64,000 bases of DNA from assembly GCF_029626235.1 (NCBI RefSeq), contig NZ_JARUBO010000005.1, positions 5,428,001-5,492,000 of the forward strand. Direction: 5' to 3'. The notes beneath the pieces are model-generated. The model had not been told where the DNA came from. It made no database searches and saw only the letters and a list, made by a program, of their open reading frames with translations. The DNA comes from Micromonospora sp. WMMD1120. Lineage in GTDB: Bacteria > Actinomycetota > Actinomycetes > Mycobacteriales > Micromonosporaceae. Made by a program: the position numbers and the translations under genes. Shown here one piece after another: positions 24,996 through 33,569 of the stretch (its first letter is position 1; each line of letters opens with the position of its first letter).

Positions 24996-26351
24996 TCAGC
25001 TCGTCGCCCGGGCCGTCGCGTCCAGGGTGTAGCGGCGTTGCAGCAGCAGCGCCGCGAGCATCGCCGCCGCCGGTAGCAGGCCGAAGCCGTAGCGGACCGC
25101 CGCGAGGGCGGCGTCCGGCTGCACCGGCGACTCGCCGGCGGTGGAGGCCACGAAGCCACCCACGCTGAGGCACAGCGCGTACGCGTAGGGGCCCAGGGCC
25201 GCGCCGGTGGCCTCGGTCGCCGTCCACACCCCGGTGTAGGTGCCGGCCGCGCCAGCGCCGGTGGGGGCGGCGCGGATCACGTCGGGCAGCATCGAGAACG
25301 GCAGCAACTGCATGCCGGCGAAAGCCACGCCGAGCACCGCGACCGCGCCGACGAGGATCGGCAACCCGGCCGGGCGGCCCACCGCCAGCACCAGCGAGCC
25401 GAGCGCGAACGCGCCCTGCGCGCCGAGCAACGCCCGCTGCTTGCCGACGCGTCGGGCCACCAGCAGCCAGGCCGGGGTGACCAGCAGCGCCGGCGCCACG
25501 AACGCCGCCACCAGCACCGTGGTCAGGTCGGCGGCGCGCAGCTCGTACTCGGCGTAGTAGGGCACACCGGCCAGCACCAGGTGGGTGGTGGTGGACATCG
25601 CCAGGTACGCGGCGACCAGCCAGCGGAAGTGCCTGTCGCGCAGCGCCGTGCGTAGGGCGCGCCACCCGCCGTGCCCCGCCGGGGTGGGGTCCGCGGCCGA
25701 TCCGCGCAGCCGGCGGATGCCGGCGACGCCGACGAGCATGGCCACCAGCATCCCGACGGCGAGGAGCAGGCCCATCCGCTGGTAGCCGCCGCGCGTCGCG
25801 GCCTCACCGCCGGTGAGCAGCGGGGCCAGCAACCCGGAGAACAGGATGCCCACCGTCAGCACGACCATCCGGAACGCCATCAGCCGGGTGCGCTCGTCGT
25901 AGCCGATCCGCAGGTCGGCCGGGGTCGCCAGGTAGGGCACCTGGTAGGCGGCGAAGAGCAGGTTCCCGGCGACGAAGACCACCGCCACCCAGGCCGCCGC
26001 CGGCGCGCCGGTCAGGCCGCCGGGCACGGCGAAGAGCGCGGCGAACGCGACCGGCAGGGCGCACCCGAGCAGCAGCAACCGCCGCCGGTCGCCGCGCCGG
26101 GCCTGCTCGACGTCGGCGCGGTGGCCCACCCAGGGGTGCAGCAGCACGTCGGCGATCTTCGGCAGCAGCAGCGCGAGGCCGGCCAGCCACGGTCCGACGG
26201 CCAGCACGTCGGTGAGGAAGTACAGCAGCAGCAGGCCGGGCACTGTCACCCAGACGCCCATGCCGAGCGACCCGGTCGCGAAGCCCACCAGGGGAGCGCG
26301 GGGCAGCGTCGCGTCGGTGGTGGCCGCGGACCTCCGGTCGAGCCCGGTCAT
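24996..26351 (-). CDS. MFS transporter of the GPH/MelB-like type
   Basis: The start ATG 26349-26351 (MTGLDRRSA) follows GAGAGG; 451 residues and about twelve membrane helices. The frame is open far upstream, but that part runs across the TetR gene and is not coding. KIADVLLHPWVGHRAD in the first loop matches the GPH (glycoside-pentoside-hexuronide) signature, and the GYDERTRLMAFR motif follows the fourth helix. GPH carriers move sugars or sterol-like molecules with cations. It is divergent from a TetR gene over a dyad that also precedes the FMO gene, so substrate may be related to that monooxygenase. Confidence 0.85.
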   Translation of the reverse strand: MTGLDRRSAATTDATLPRAPLVGFATGSLGMGVWVTVPGLLLLYFLTDVLAVGPWLAGLALLLPKIADVLLHPWVGHRADVEQARRGDRRRLLLLGCALPVAFAALFAVPGGLTGAPAAAWVAVVFVAGNLLFAAYQVPYLATPADLRIGYDERTRLMAFRMVVLTVGILFSGLLAPLLTGGEAATRGGYQRMGLLLAVGMLVAMLVGVAGIRRLRGSAADPTPAGHGGWRALRTALRDRHFRWLVAAYLAMSTTTHLVLAGVPYYAEYELRAADLTTVLVAAFVAPALLVTPAWLLVARRVGKQRALLGAQGAFALGSLVLAVGRPAGLPILVGAVAVLGVAFAGMQLLPFSMLPDVIRAAPTGAGAAGTYTGVWTATEATGAALGPYAYALCLSVGGFVASTAGESPVQPDAALAAVRYGFGLLPAAAMLAALLLQRRYTLDATARATS

Positions 26352-26369
26352 CGCCGCATCCTCTCCGCA

Positions 26370-26387
26370 ATCCAACGGTTGCTGGAT
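26370..26387. promoter_or_regulatory. TetR operator candidate, MFS/tetR spacer
   Basis: ATCCA (26370-26374) and TGGAT (26383-26387) flank ACGGTTGC. The same half-sites and spacing recur at 27080-27097. The site lies 12 bases before the TetR start and 19 before the MFS start. Confidence 0.65.
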
Positions 26388-26399
26388 TCTAGGGGCAGA

Positions 26400-27056
26400 A
26401 TGGCGGTCATGACCATGCCCCGCCGGCGTCCGGGCCGGCCCCGCCGCGACGAGATCCGCCCGACCCGCGAGGTGGTGCTCACCGCGGCGACGGCGCTCTT
26501 CGCCGAGCGGGGCTTCGACGCCGTCGGGCTGCGGGAGGTGGCAGCCGCCGCCGGGGTCGACGTCGCCACCGTCGCCCACCACACGGGTACGAAGGCCGCG
26601 CTCTACGACGCCTGCTTCGCCCGGGTCTTCACCGCCGAACGGGAGGTGCTGACCGCTGCGGCCGAGCAGGCCCGCGCCGCTCTCGACGCGGGGCCGGACG
26701 CCGCCCGGCGGGCCCTGCACGAGCTGGTCGACGTGTTCGTCGACTTCCTGGAGGACCGCCCGGAGACCACCGCCCTGTGGCTGCGGCGCTGGCTGGAGCC
26801 GCAGCGGCACGCCGAGCTGGACCAGCGCTACGCCGAACCGCTGTACCGGCTGGTCGCCGAGCTGCTCGCCGCCGCCTCGGCGAGCGGCGCGCTGGCCGAG
26901 CCGACCCCGCACGTCACGGTGCGCAGCCTGGTGTGGGCGACGCACGGACACGTGGTGGCGTTGGCCGCCGGCGCGCCGGGCGCCCGGGAGCGCCGCGAGT
27001 TCCGGGCGTTCGTGCACCGCCTGCTGGACGGGCTGTACGGGGCGTCGGCATCTTGA
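26400..27056 (+). CDS. TetR family transcriptional regulator
   Basis: The ATG at 26400 follows AGGGG; 218 residues. Alternative ATGs lie at 26409 and 26415. After a basic RRRPGRPRRD arm comes the TetR HTH (VVLTAATALFAERGFDAVGLREVAAAAGVDVATVAHHTGTKAALYDACF). The ligand domain is alpha-helical and ends with FVHRLLDGLYG. It presumably represses the divergent MFS gene, itself, and the FMO/SDR pair downstream, because both promoters share one dyad. The inducer is unknown. Confidence 0.88.
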   Translation: MAVMTMPRRRPGRPRRDEIRPTREVVLTAATALFAERGFDAVGLREVAAAAGVDVATVAHHTGTKAALYDACFARVFTAEREVLTAAAEQARAALDAGPDAARRALHELVDVFVDFLEDRPETTALWLRRWLEPQRHAELDQRYAEPLYRLVAELLAAASASGALAEPTPHVTVRSLVWATHGHVVALAAGAPGARERREFRAFVHRLLDGLYGASAS

Positions 27057-27079
27057 CGGGCCGCCGCCGCGCGACGATT

Positions 27080-27097
27080 ATCCATCGGACGTTGGAT
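27080..27097. promoter_or_regulatory. TetR operator candidate before the FMO gene
   Basis: ATCCA (27080-27084) and TGGAT (27093-27097) flank TCGGACGT, matching the site at 26370 in arms and spacing. It ends three bases before ATG 27101, so a bound repressor would also block ribosome entry or the transcript start. Confidence 0.65.
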
Positions 27098-27100
27098 TAG

Positions 27101-28435
27101 ATGGGGGCGGCGATGGGCGGACCACATCGGGTGGCGGTGATCGGCGCCGGCGCGGCCGGGCTCGCCACGGTCAAGGCCCTGCGCGACGCGGACGTGCCGA
27201 CGGTCTGTTTCGAGGCCGCCGACACCGTCGGTGGCCTCTGGGTGTACGGGGCGCCCGACTCGCCCGCGTACCGCACGCTGCACCTGAACACCAGCCGGGG
27301 TCGGACCGAGTTCGCCGACCATCCGATGCCCACCGACTGGCCCGACTACCCCGACCACCGTCGGGTCGCGGGATACCTGGCCGACTACGCCGACCGCTTC
27401 GGGTTGGGCGAGGACATCCGGCTGCGGCACACCGTCGAACGGGTCACCCGGGAACCGGGCGGCGGCTGGACGGTTCTCGCCCACGGGCCGGGCGGCCCGG
27501 TCGAGGTCGGCGTCGAGGCGGTGGTCGTCGCCAACGGGCACAACCGGGTGCCCCGGCTGCCCGAGCCGCCGCCGCCCGGCACCCGCACCGCCGCGCAGAT
27601 GCACAGCCACGACTACCGGGGGCCGGAGCAGTTGGCCGGAAAACGGGTCCTCGTCGTCGGCGGGGGCAACTCGGCGATGGACATCGCCGTGGACGCCTCG
27701 TACGCCGCCGCGCGCACCCTGCTGTCGCTGCGCCGCGGTGTCTGGGTGGTGCCGAAGTACCTGCTGGGCCGCCCGTCGGACACCCTCAACGGGGCGTTGG
27801 CCCGTCGGCTGCCGTGGCGGCTGCGCCAACGCGTCAGCCAGACGATGCTGCGCGCCACCGTCGGCAACCCCGCACGCTACGGGCTGCCCGCGCCGACGCA
27901 CGGCTTCCTCCAGGACCACCCGACGCTCTCCGACGGTCTGCTGTCCCGGCTGACCCACGGTGACGTCGAGGCGCGCCCCGGCATCGCCGCCCTCGACGGT
28001 GACCGGGTGGAGTTCACCGACGGCCGCAGCGACACCGTCGACCTGGTCATCTGGTGCACCGGCTACCGGGTGGACGTGCCCTTCCTCGACCCGGAGCTGC
28101 TCGCCGGCGGCGCCGACACCCTGCCGCTGTACCGGCACGTGTTCCACCCCGACGCCCCCGGTCTGAGTTTCGTCGGGTTGATGCAGTCCACCGGTTCCGC
28201 CCTCCCGCTGGTCGAGGCGCAGGCCAAGCTGGTCGCGGCGCACCTCGCCGGCCGGTACGCGCTGCCGGACCCGCAGCGGCAGCGCGCCGTGTGCCGCGCC
28301 GAACTACGGGCCGCGACCGCCCGGTGGGGTCAGCGCCGCCCGGCGATGCGGGTGGACTTCGACGTCTACCTGGCCGAGCTGACCCGGGAGCTGACCGCCG
28401 GGGCCCGCCGCGCCGCAGCCGGGGCGAAGCGGTGA
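27101..28435 (+). CDS. Flavin-containing monooxygenase
   Basis: The 444-residue enzyme has the FAD loop VAVIGAGAAGLATVKAL, the FMO signature around MHSHDYRGPEQ, and the NADPH loop VLVVGGGNSAMDIA. A late WCTGYRVDVPF strand matches the ATG-type motif. It inserts one oxygen into a nitrogen, sulfur or carbonyl carbon (Baeyer-Villiger) substrate. ATG 27101 is used; ATG 27113 would leave more room after the operator. A GTGA overlap couples it to the SDR, so a ketone made or used by the SDR may be the FMO substrate. Confidence 0.9.
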   Translation: MGAAMGGPHRVAVIGAGAAGLATVKALRDADVPTVCFEAADTVGGLWVYGAPDSPAYRTLHLNTSRGRTEFADHPMPTDWPDYPDHRRVAGYLADYADRFGLGEDIRLRHTVERVTREPGGGWTVLAHGPGGPVEVGVEAVVVANGHNRVPRLPEPPPPGTRTAAQMHSHDYRGPEQLAGKRVLVVGGGNSAMDIAVDASYAAARTLLSLRRGVWVVPKYLLGRPSDTLNGALARRLPWRLRQRVSQTMLRATVGNPARYGLPAPTHGFLQDHPTLSDGLLSRLTHGDVEARPGIAALDGDRVEFTDGRSDTVDLVIWCTGYRVDVPFLDPELLAGGADTLPLYRHVFHPDAPGLSFVGLMQSTGSALPLVEAQAKLVAAHLAGRYALPDPQRQRAVCRAELRAATARWGQRRPAMRVDFDVYLAELTRELTAGARRAAAGAKR

Positions 28436-29256
28436 CGAAGCCGTCGCTGGCCGGCCGGCGGGTGCTGGTCACCGGGGCGAGCGGGACGTTCGGCCGGCAC
28501 CTCGGCGTGGCGCTGAGCGCGGCCGACGCCCGGGTGGTGGGGCTCGACCTGCACGCCCGCCCCGACGACGACCCGCCGGTGCTCGGCTGCGACCTGACCG
28601 ACCCGGCCGCCGTGCCGGCGGCGGTCGACGCCGCCGTCGACCGGCTCGGCGGGCTCGACCTGCTGATCAACAACGCCGGGATCGGTGGTCCCGCGCCGGC
28701 CGAGCTGCCGCCCGACGAGGTGGTCCGCCGGCAGTTGGAGGTCAACCTGCTCGCCGCCTGGCGTACCACCGCCGCCGCGCTGCCCCCGCTGCTCACCGCA
28801 CGCGGACGGGTGATCTTCGTGGCGAGCCGGATGGCGGTGCTGCCCCTGCCGCTCGCCGCCGCGTACGGGGTGAGCAAACGGGCCCTGGTCGCGTACGCCG
28901 ACGCGCTGCGCCACGAGGTGGGCAGCCACGTCGGGGTGAGCGTCGTCTACCCGAGCATGGTCGCCTCGCCGATCCACGACAGCACCACCGAGGCCGGACT
29001 CTCGCTACAGGGGGTGTCCCGCCCCGAGCCCGTCGAAGGGGTGGTCGCGGCGATCCTGCGCGCCGCCGCCGCCCGACGGGCGCCCCGGGACGTGGCGACC
29101 ACCGCACGTGGCCGGCTGGAGATGGCCGTCGGCCGGCACGCGCCCGCGTTGGCCGACCGGCTGGTGCGTCGTACCCTCGCCGCCCGGCTCGCCGCCGGTG
29201 ACCTGGACGCCGCGCCGCTGGCCGCCGGGATGGTCCGTCGTCACAGGCAGCGGTGA
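28432..29256 (+). CDS. SDR family oxidoreductase
   Basis: Start GTG overlaps the FMO stop; 274 residues. The cofactor loop is VLVTGASGTFGRHLG, NNAG lies in LLINNAGIGG, the catalytic serine is in FVASRMAV and YxxxK is AYGVSKRAL. D-L-D after the second strand (VVGLDLHAR) favours NAD. A C-terminal extension of about 40 residues (from GRLEMAVGRH) resembles those of membrane-associated SDRs of the DltE type. It likely interconverts an alcohol and a ketone handled by the FMO. Confidence 0.9.
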   Translation: MTKPSLAGRRVLVTGASGTFGRHLGVALSAADARVVGLDLHARPDDDPPVLGCDLTDPAAVPAAVDAAVDRLGGLDLLINNAGIGGPAPAELPPDEVVRRQLEVNLLAAWRTTAAALPPLLTARGRVIFVASRMAVLPLPLAAAYGVSKRALVAYADALRHEVGSHVGVSVVYPSMVASPIHDSTTEAGLSLQGVSRPEPVEGVVAAILRAAAARRAPRDVATTARGRLEMAVGRHAPALADRLVRRTLAARLAAGDLDAAPLAAGMVRRHRQR

Positions 29257-29264
29257 GCGTCGGC

Positions 29265-29915
29265 TCAGGGCGCGGCGACCGCCGCCCGGGACCTGTCGGT
29301 GGCGATCCGGACCGCCAGCGCGGCCAGGGCCGTGCCGGTCACCCACCGCTGCACCCGCAGCCACACCGGCCGGCGGGCGAAGAAGCCGGCGAGGGACCCG
29401 GCGGTGAGCACGATCAGCCCGTTGACGCTCAGCGCGACGGCGATCTGGGTCAGCCCGAGCAGCAGGCTCTGCGTCGCCACGTGCCCCCGCGCCGGGTCGA
29501 CGAACTGCGGCAGCAGTGACACGTAGAGGATCGCGATCTTCGGGTTGAGCAGGTTGGTGACCAGGCCCATGGTGAACAGCCGCCGGGGTGGGTCCGGCGG
29601 CAGCGGCGCGGGGGTGAACGGCGAGTGCCCACCCGGGCGCAGCGTCCGCCAGGCCAGCCACAGCAGGTAGCCGGCCCCGGCGAGCTTCACCACCGCGTAC
29701 AGCGTGGGCACCAGGACGAAGACGGCGGCCAGGCCGGCGACCGCGGTGGCCAGGTAGACGCCGAACCCGGCGGCCACCCCGAGCAGTGAGACGAGCCCGG
29801 CGCGGCGGCCCTGCGCCACCGACCGGGACACCAGGTAGACCATGTTCGGGCCGGGCGTGAGCACCAGCCCCAGCGCCACCAGCGCGATGCCCAGCAGCGA
29901 CGCCGTGCTCACCAT
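29265..29915 (-). CDS. LysE/RhtB family exporter
   Basis: The start is ATG 29913-29915; the frame is open upstream but not coding. The 216-residue protein has six hydrophobic helices and the family motifs LTPGPNMVYLVSRS near the N-terminus and FTMGLVTNLLNPKIAILY in the middle. Members export amino acids or small amines. There is no neighbouring LysG-type regulator. It converges with the SDR gene with an eight-base gap. Confidence 0.9.
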   Translation of the reverse strand: MVSTASLLGIALVALGLVLTPGPNMVYLVSRSVAQGRRAGLVSLLGVAAGFGVYLATAVAGLAAVFVLVPTLYAVVKLAGAGYLLWLAWRTLRPGGHSPFTPAPLPPDPPRRLFTMGLVTNLLNPKIAILYVSLLPQFVDPARGHVATQSLLLGLTQIAVALSVNGLIVLTAGSLAGFFARRPVWLRVQRWVTGTALAALAVRIATDRSRAAVAAP

Positions 29916-30138
29916 GACGATCCCCCCGTCTCGACCGACACCGGTACCGACCGTAGGCGTGCCGGCCACCCCGGGCGAGGGCCACCCGGAAGATCGTGGC
30001 CTGCCGGGTGCGAAACGGGGCGATTCCGGCGCGGGGCCACCCCCGGCGGGAATGGTCACCGCGGCGGCGGCGCTGAGGCGTGAGGTGCGCGCCGCCGACC
30101 GGTGGCGGGCGTACGGTGGCCGGGGGAGGTGCCGCAGG

Positions 30139-30618
30139 GTGACCGAGGCGTGGGAAGCAGCAGTGGAGGCGCAGATCCGGGGCGCCGTGCAACGCGGCGA
30201 GTTCGACAACCTGCCCGGCATGGGCAAGCCGATCCCCGGCCGAGGGACCCCGTACGACGAGTCGTGGTGGATCAAGAGCTTCCTGGAGCGCGAGGCGCTC
30301 CCCGGCGACCTGCTGCTGCCCACCCCGCTGCAACTGCGCCGCCGCATCGAGCAGGTGCCCGACGAGGTCCGTGACCTGCCCACCGAAGAGGCGGTGCGGG
30401 CCTTCGTCGGGCAGCTCAACGCGCAGATCGTCGCGTGGCTGCGCAACCCCGAAGGGCCCCGGGTGGTGGTGCGCCCGGTGAACGTCGACGAGGTGGTGCG
30501 GCGCTGGCGCGCCGAGCACGCACCGCCGCGCCTCACGACGCCGCCGACCGAGCGGGTCAGCGTCGTCGCCGGGCCCCGCCGGGGCTGGTGGCGTCGGTGG
30601 CGACGCCGGTCGCGCTGA
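30139..30618 (+). CDS. DUF1992 / DnaJC28-like domain protein
   Basis: GTG 30139 follows GGGGGAGG by about nine bases; 159 residues. AQIRGAVQRGEFDNLPGMGKPI is the DUF1992 hallmark, followed by DESWWIKSFLERE and an Arg-rich LRRRIEQVPDEVRDL helix. Members are small soluble proteins of unknown role, related to the C-terminus of eukaryotic DNAJC28. The tail is unusually rich in Arg and Trp (GWWRRWRRRSR). Confidence 0.85.
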   Translation: MTEAWEAAVEAQIRGAVQRGEFDNLPGMGKPIPGRGTPYDESWWIKSFLEREALPGDLLLPTPLQLRRRIEQVPDEVRDLPTEEAVRAFVGQLNAQIVAWLRNPEGPRVVVRPVNVDEVVRRWRAEHAPPRLTTPPTERVSVVAGPRRGWWRRWRRRSR

Positions 30619-30641
30619 TCCACTGCCACACTGTGCCCGTG

Positions 30642-31169
30642 ATGATCGAACTGCGCGCGTCGGACCTGACGCTGCGCCGGTGGCGCGACGACGACGTGGA
30701 CGCGCTGCTGCGCGCGTACCGGGACCCGGTGCTGCGGCAGTGGACACGGACCCCGGTGGACAGCGCCGACGAGGGCCGGCGGTGGCTGGAGCAGACCCGG
30801 CAGGACTTCGACGACGGCCGGCGGTACAGCTTCGCCGTGCTCGAGGACCACGCCGACGGCCCCCGCCTGGTGGCGAACGTGGTGCTCAAGGGGATGACGT
30901 CGCAGCGTCCGGTCCCCGAGGTGGGCTACTGGACGGCGTCGTGGGCGCGCGGGCGTGGTGTCGCGCCGCGCGCGGTGACAGCGCTCAGCGCCTGGGCGTT
31001 CGACCGGTTCCCCGACCTGACCCACCTCGACCTGCTGCACCAGGTGGACAACGTCGCGTCCTGCCGGGTGGCGCAGAAGTGCGGTTTCGTCTACCGGGAG
31101 ACGCTGCCCGCCCGACCCCCGTTCCCCCGCGATGGTCACCGGCACGTGCTGCCCGCCCCGGGCCGGTGA
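30642..31169 (+). CDS. GNAT family N-acetyltransferase
   Basis: ATG 30642 is chosen over GTG codons at 30633 and 30639; 175 residues. It belongs to the RimJ/RimL-like group (LTLRRWRDDDVDALLRAYRDP at the start, EVGYWTASWARGRGVAPRAV for the acetyl-CoA loop). VDNVASCRVAQKCGFVYRE is the typical C-terminal helix and strand. The acceptor could be a protein N-terminus or an amine drug; not decidable here. Confidence 0.88.
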   Translation: MIELRASDLTLRRWRDDDVDALLRAYRDPVLRQWTRTPVDSADEGRRWLEQTRQDFDDGRRYSFAVLEDHADGPRLVANVVLKGMTSQRPVPEVGYWTASWARGRGVAPRAVTALSAWAFDRFPDLTHLDLLHQVDNVASCRVAQKCGFVYRETLPARPPFPRDGHRHVLPAPGR

Positions 31170-31185
31170 CCGTCGCGGTCGGTGG

Positions 31186-31761
31186 TCAGCTCACGGCGGC
31201 GCGCCAGCTCCAGGACGTGCGCCGCGCCCGGCCGGGCAGCTCCCCGCGACCGGTCATCCAGAGCAGCACCTGCGCGGCGGGACCGGCCGGGGCGTCCGGG
31301 AAGAGTCGCCGCAGCACCAGTGCGCTCAGGTGCTGTGGCGGCTGCCACCGCAGGTCCAGGCCGAGGGTGATGTCGTGGGTGTGCAGCAGGGTCTCGGCCA
31401 TCCCCATCGCGGCGAACCCGCCCGGGTCGCAGGGACCCCAGTGCCAGGCCCGCGCGTCGGGAGGCGCCGCGTCGACGGCGGCGGCGAGCAACCCGGCGCA
31501 GGCCCGCACCACGGTCAGGGTCCGCGCCGGGCTCGCGTCGGCTGAGACCCGCAGGTCGTACGGCAGATAGGCGTCATCCGGCCCGCCGGTGACCTGACCG
31601 GCGTACGCGAGCAGATCGTGCGCGACGTGCGCGGCGGTGGTCCAGCAGCTCCAGGTCAGGGTGCCGGCGGGCACCGACCAGTCACGTTCGCGGTGCGGGT
31701 GCAGCACACGCGTCATCTCGTCGGCCGCCGCGCGTACGTCGGCGCCGGTCACCGGTGACAT
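31186..31761 (-). CDS. Mycothiol-dependent maleylpyruvate isomerase-like (DinB fold) protein
   Basis: The start is ATG 31759-31761; 191 residues. The four-helix DinB/MDMPI fold is indicated by the metal-site histidines in TTAAHVAHDLLAY and ETLLHTHDITLGL. Family members use mycothiol as a cofactor in isomerisation or conjugation; many remain uncharacterised. No gentisate pathway genes are nearby, so the name should be read as a fold only. Its C-terminus is rich in Trp and Arg. Confidence 0.75.
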   Translation of the reverse strand: MSPVTGADVRAAADEMTRVLHPHRERDWSVPAGTLTWSCWTTAAHVAHDLLAYAGQVTGGPDDAYLPYDLRVSADASPARTLTVVRACAGLLAAAVDAAPPDARAWHWGPCDPGGFAAMGMAETLLHTHDITLGLDLRWQPPQHLSALVLRRLFPDAPAGPAAQVLLWMTGRGELPGRARRTSWSWRAAVS

Positions 31762-31805
31762 CCGTCGACCCTCGCAGCCGAGCCGCGGTGGCGCAACCGG
31801 GTTGG

Positions 31806-32306
31806 TCAGCCGTGCGGATGCGAGTCGAGCCGGTCCGTCGAACCCGCCGCCAGGGCCTGGTCGACGTGCTGGATGCCGGCGCGGACCAGGTCGCCGTACC
31901 CGTCGGCGGGCAGGTGCCCGACGAGGCCGCGCGCGGTGTCCAGGTGCGCGTGGGCGGCCGTGGTGTGACCCAGCCGCCGGTGCACGTCGGCCAGGTTCAG
32001 GTGCAGCGACGGCAGGAAGTCGCGTACCCGCAACGCGTGGTGGTGCTCCCGGGCCCGGTCGTCGGTGAGGTCGGTGACGGCGGCGAGGGCCCGTTCGTCC
32101 CACAGCAGCTCGGCCTCGGCGCTGTCCTGCAGGTCCGCGACGTGGTGGGCGAGAGTGCAGCGGTGCAGGGCGTCGCCGGTCGGTCCGATCTCGGCCCACA
32201 GGTCGGTGAGGACGTCGCGGGCGCGCGCCGCGTCGCCGGTCTGGCCGAGCCGCACCGCGTCGATGATGCGCGTCATGGTCGGGTCCGGTGCTGTCTGATC
32301 GATCAT
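31806..32306 (-). CDS. TPR-like hypothetical protein
   Basis: The 166-residue protein is alpha-helical with repeats of the tetratricopeptide type: GDAARARDVLTDLWAEIG, then LHLNLADVHRRLGHTTAAHAHLDTAR. Histidine is unusually common (REHHHALR). Similar proteins in actinomycetes are annotated as tetratricopeptide repeat proteins without known function. No strong ribosome site precedes the ATG at 32306; ATG 32276 is an alternative. Confidence 0.7.
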   Translation of the reverse strand: MIDQTAPDPTMTRIIDAVRLGQTGDAARARDVLTDLWAEIGPTGDALHRCTLAHHVADLQDSAEAELLWDERALAAVTDLTDDRAREHHHALRVRDFLPSLHLNLADVHRRLGHTTAAHAHLDTARGLVGHLPADGYGDLVRAGIQHVDQALAAGSTDRLDSHPHG

Positions 32307-32361
32307 GCCGGCATGCTGCGGCCTCGACCCGGTCGAGGGTCAACCCGCCGGTCATCACGGC

Positions 32362-32910
32362 TCACCGGAACGGTCGTCGCTGCGGGTGTGGGCTGAGTTT
32401 GACGCGGGGCTGCTCGTGCCCGGCCCACCGGGCGCGGCGGATGTCGCGCAGGGCGATCCGTCGCGTCGCGGGGTCCAGTCGGTCGAGGAACAGGACGCCG
32501 TCGAGGTGGTCCGTCTCGTGTTGCAGACAGCGGGCCACCTCGGCGGTGCCGACCACCTGTGCCGGACGCCCGTGCATGTCCACGCCGGTGGCCACCGTGT
32601 GCATCCTCCGCCGGGTGTCGTAGTACAGGCCGGGGATCGACAGGCACCCTTCGGGACCGTCCTGCTCCTCGTCGTCGGGGAAGTCCAGGACCGGGTTGAT
32701 CAGATGCCCGCGTACCCCGTCGACGTCGAAGACGAAGACCCGCAGGCCGATGCCGAGTTGTGGGGCGGCCAGGCCGGAACCGCGCTCGTCGCGCAGGGTG
32801 TCGGTCAGGTCGGCGACCAGCCGGCGCAGTTGCCTGTCGAAGTCGGTCACCTCCTCGGCGACCTCGCGCAGGACCGGGTCACCGAACAGTCGCACCGGTA
32901 GTACCGCCAT
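32362..32910 (-). CDS. def: Peptide deformylase
   Basis: ATG 32910 is preceded by GGAGG; 182 residues. All three motifs are present: GSGLAAPQLG (45-54), EGCLS with metal ligand C89, and QHETDHLDG with H131, E132 and H135. The enzyme removes the N-formyl group of nascent proteins. It stands apart from fmt, so it may be an additional, regulated deformylase. An ArsR-type regulator is divergent, with a large palindrome in the 59-bp spacer; a deformylase under dedicated repression is not typical. Confidence 0.93.
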   Translation of the reverse strand: MAVLPVRLFGDPVLREVAEEVTDFDRQLRRLVADLTDTLRDERGSGLAAPQLGIGLRVFVFDVDGVRGHLINPVLDFPDDEEQDGPEGCLSIPGLYYDTRRRMHTVATGVDMHGRPAQVVGTAEVARCLQHETDHLDGVLFLDRLDPATRRIALRDIRRARWAGHEQPRVKLSPHPQRRPFR

Positions 32911-32922
32911 CTCCACCTCCGG

Positions 32923-32949
32923 CCACTTTGCAAAGACTTTGCAAAGTGG
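32923..32949. promoter_or_regulatory. Double palindrome between def and the ArsR-type gene
   Basis: CTTTGCAAAG, itself a palindrome, occurs twice with one A between (32926-32935 and 32937-32946). With CCA/TGG flanks the whole 27 bp is one perfect dyad centred at 32936. Its AT content stands out. It is a likely operator for the divergent winged-helix protein and overlaps both promoter regions. Confidence 0.75.
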
Positions 32950-32969
32950 GAGGTTACTATAGTCGGGCG

Positions 32970-33536
32970 ATGACCGAACACTCCCCGACCAGCCCCGCGC
33001 TCGGGCACCCGCTGCGGGTCGCCCTGCTGCGACTCGTGGAGGAACAGGGCAGCGTCACCTCCAACGAGGCCGCGCGCCGTTTGGGCGAGAGTTCCGGGGC
33101 GTGCTCGTTCCACCTCCGGCAACTCGCCCGCTACGGGTACCTGGAGCAGGATGGCGACGGCCGCGGCCGGGCGCGGCCGTGGCGGTTGCGCGGCGCCCCG
33201 CCGGCCGCGCAGCCGGATCTCCCGTTCGGGTCGCTCGCCCGGGAGCTGGAGGACGAGGGTTACCGTCGCTGGCTGGCCCTTCGTGAGCAGGCGCCGCGGC
33301 ACTGGCAGCGCGACGAGGCGTTCAGCGCCGTGCTCTACCTGACCCCCGACGAGCTGTCCACCGTCGCCGCCGCCGTGCACGACGTGCTCGCCCCGTTCCG
33401 GGACCGCGAGGCCCACCCGGCGCGCCGGCCGACCGACGCCGAGCCGGTCGCCTTCGTCACCCGCATGTTCCCCCTGCTCCCTGCCGTGCCGACCGCGCAC
33501 GACAGCGCCGCCGACGCCGAGCACCGGACCGAGTAG
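32970..33536 (+). CDS. ArsR-like winged-helix regulator
   Basis: The 188-residue protein starts at ATG 32970. The winged helix spans residues 8-80 (LGHPLRVALLRLVEEQGSVTSNEAARRLGESSGACSFHLRQLARYGYLEQ). The rest is a helical domain of the kind attached to HTH_20 regulators. No metal-binding cysteine motif is evident, so a metal sensor is unlikely. It probably binds the palindrome just upstream and controls itself and the deformylase gene. Confidence 0.85.
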   Translation: MTEHSPTSPALGHPLRVALLRLVEEQGSVTSNEAARRLGESSGACSFHLRQLARYGYLEQDGDGRGRARPWRLRGAPPAAQPDLPFGSLARELEDEGYRRWLALREQAPRHWQRDEAFSAVLYLTPDELSTVAAAVHDVLAPFRDREAHPARRPTDAEPVAFVTRMFPLLPAVPTAHDSAADAEHRTE

Positions 33537-33569
33537 ACCCACCTCGACCCGACCGATCGACAACGCTCA

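Noticed and set aside
26352..27017. N-terminal extension of the MFS transporter frame across the tetR gene
   Set aside because: The extension is antisense to a clear TetR protein; the transporter aligns from MTGLDRRSA and has a good ribosome site there.
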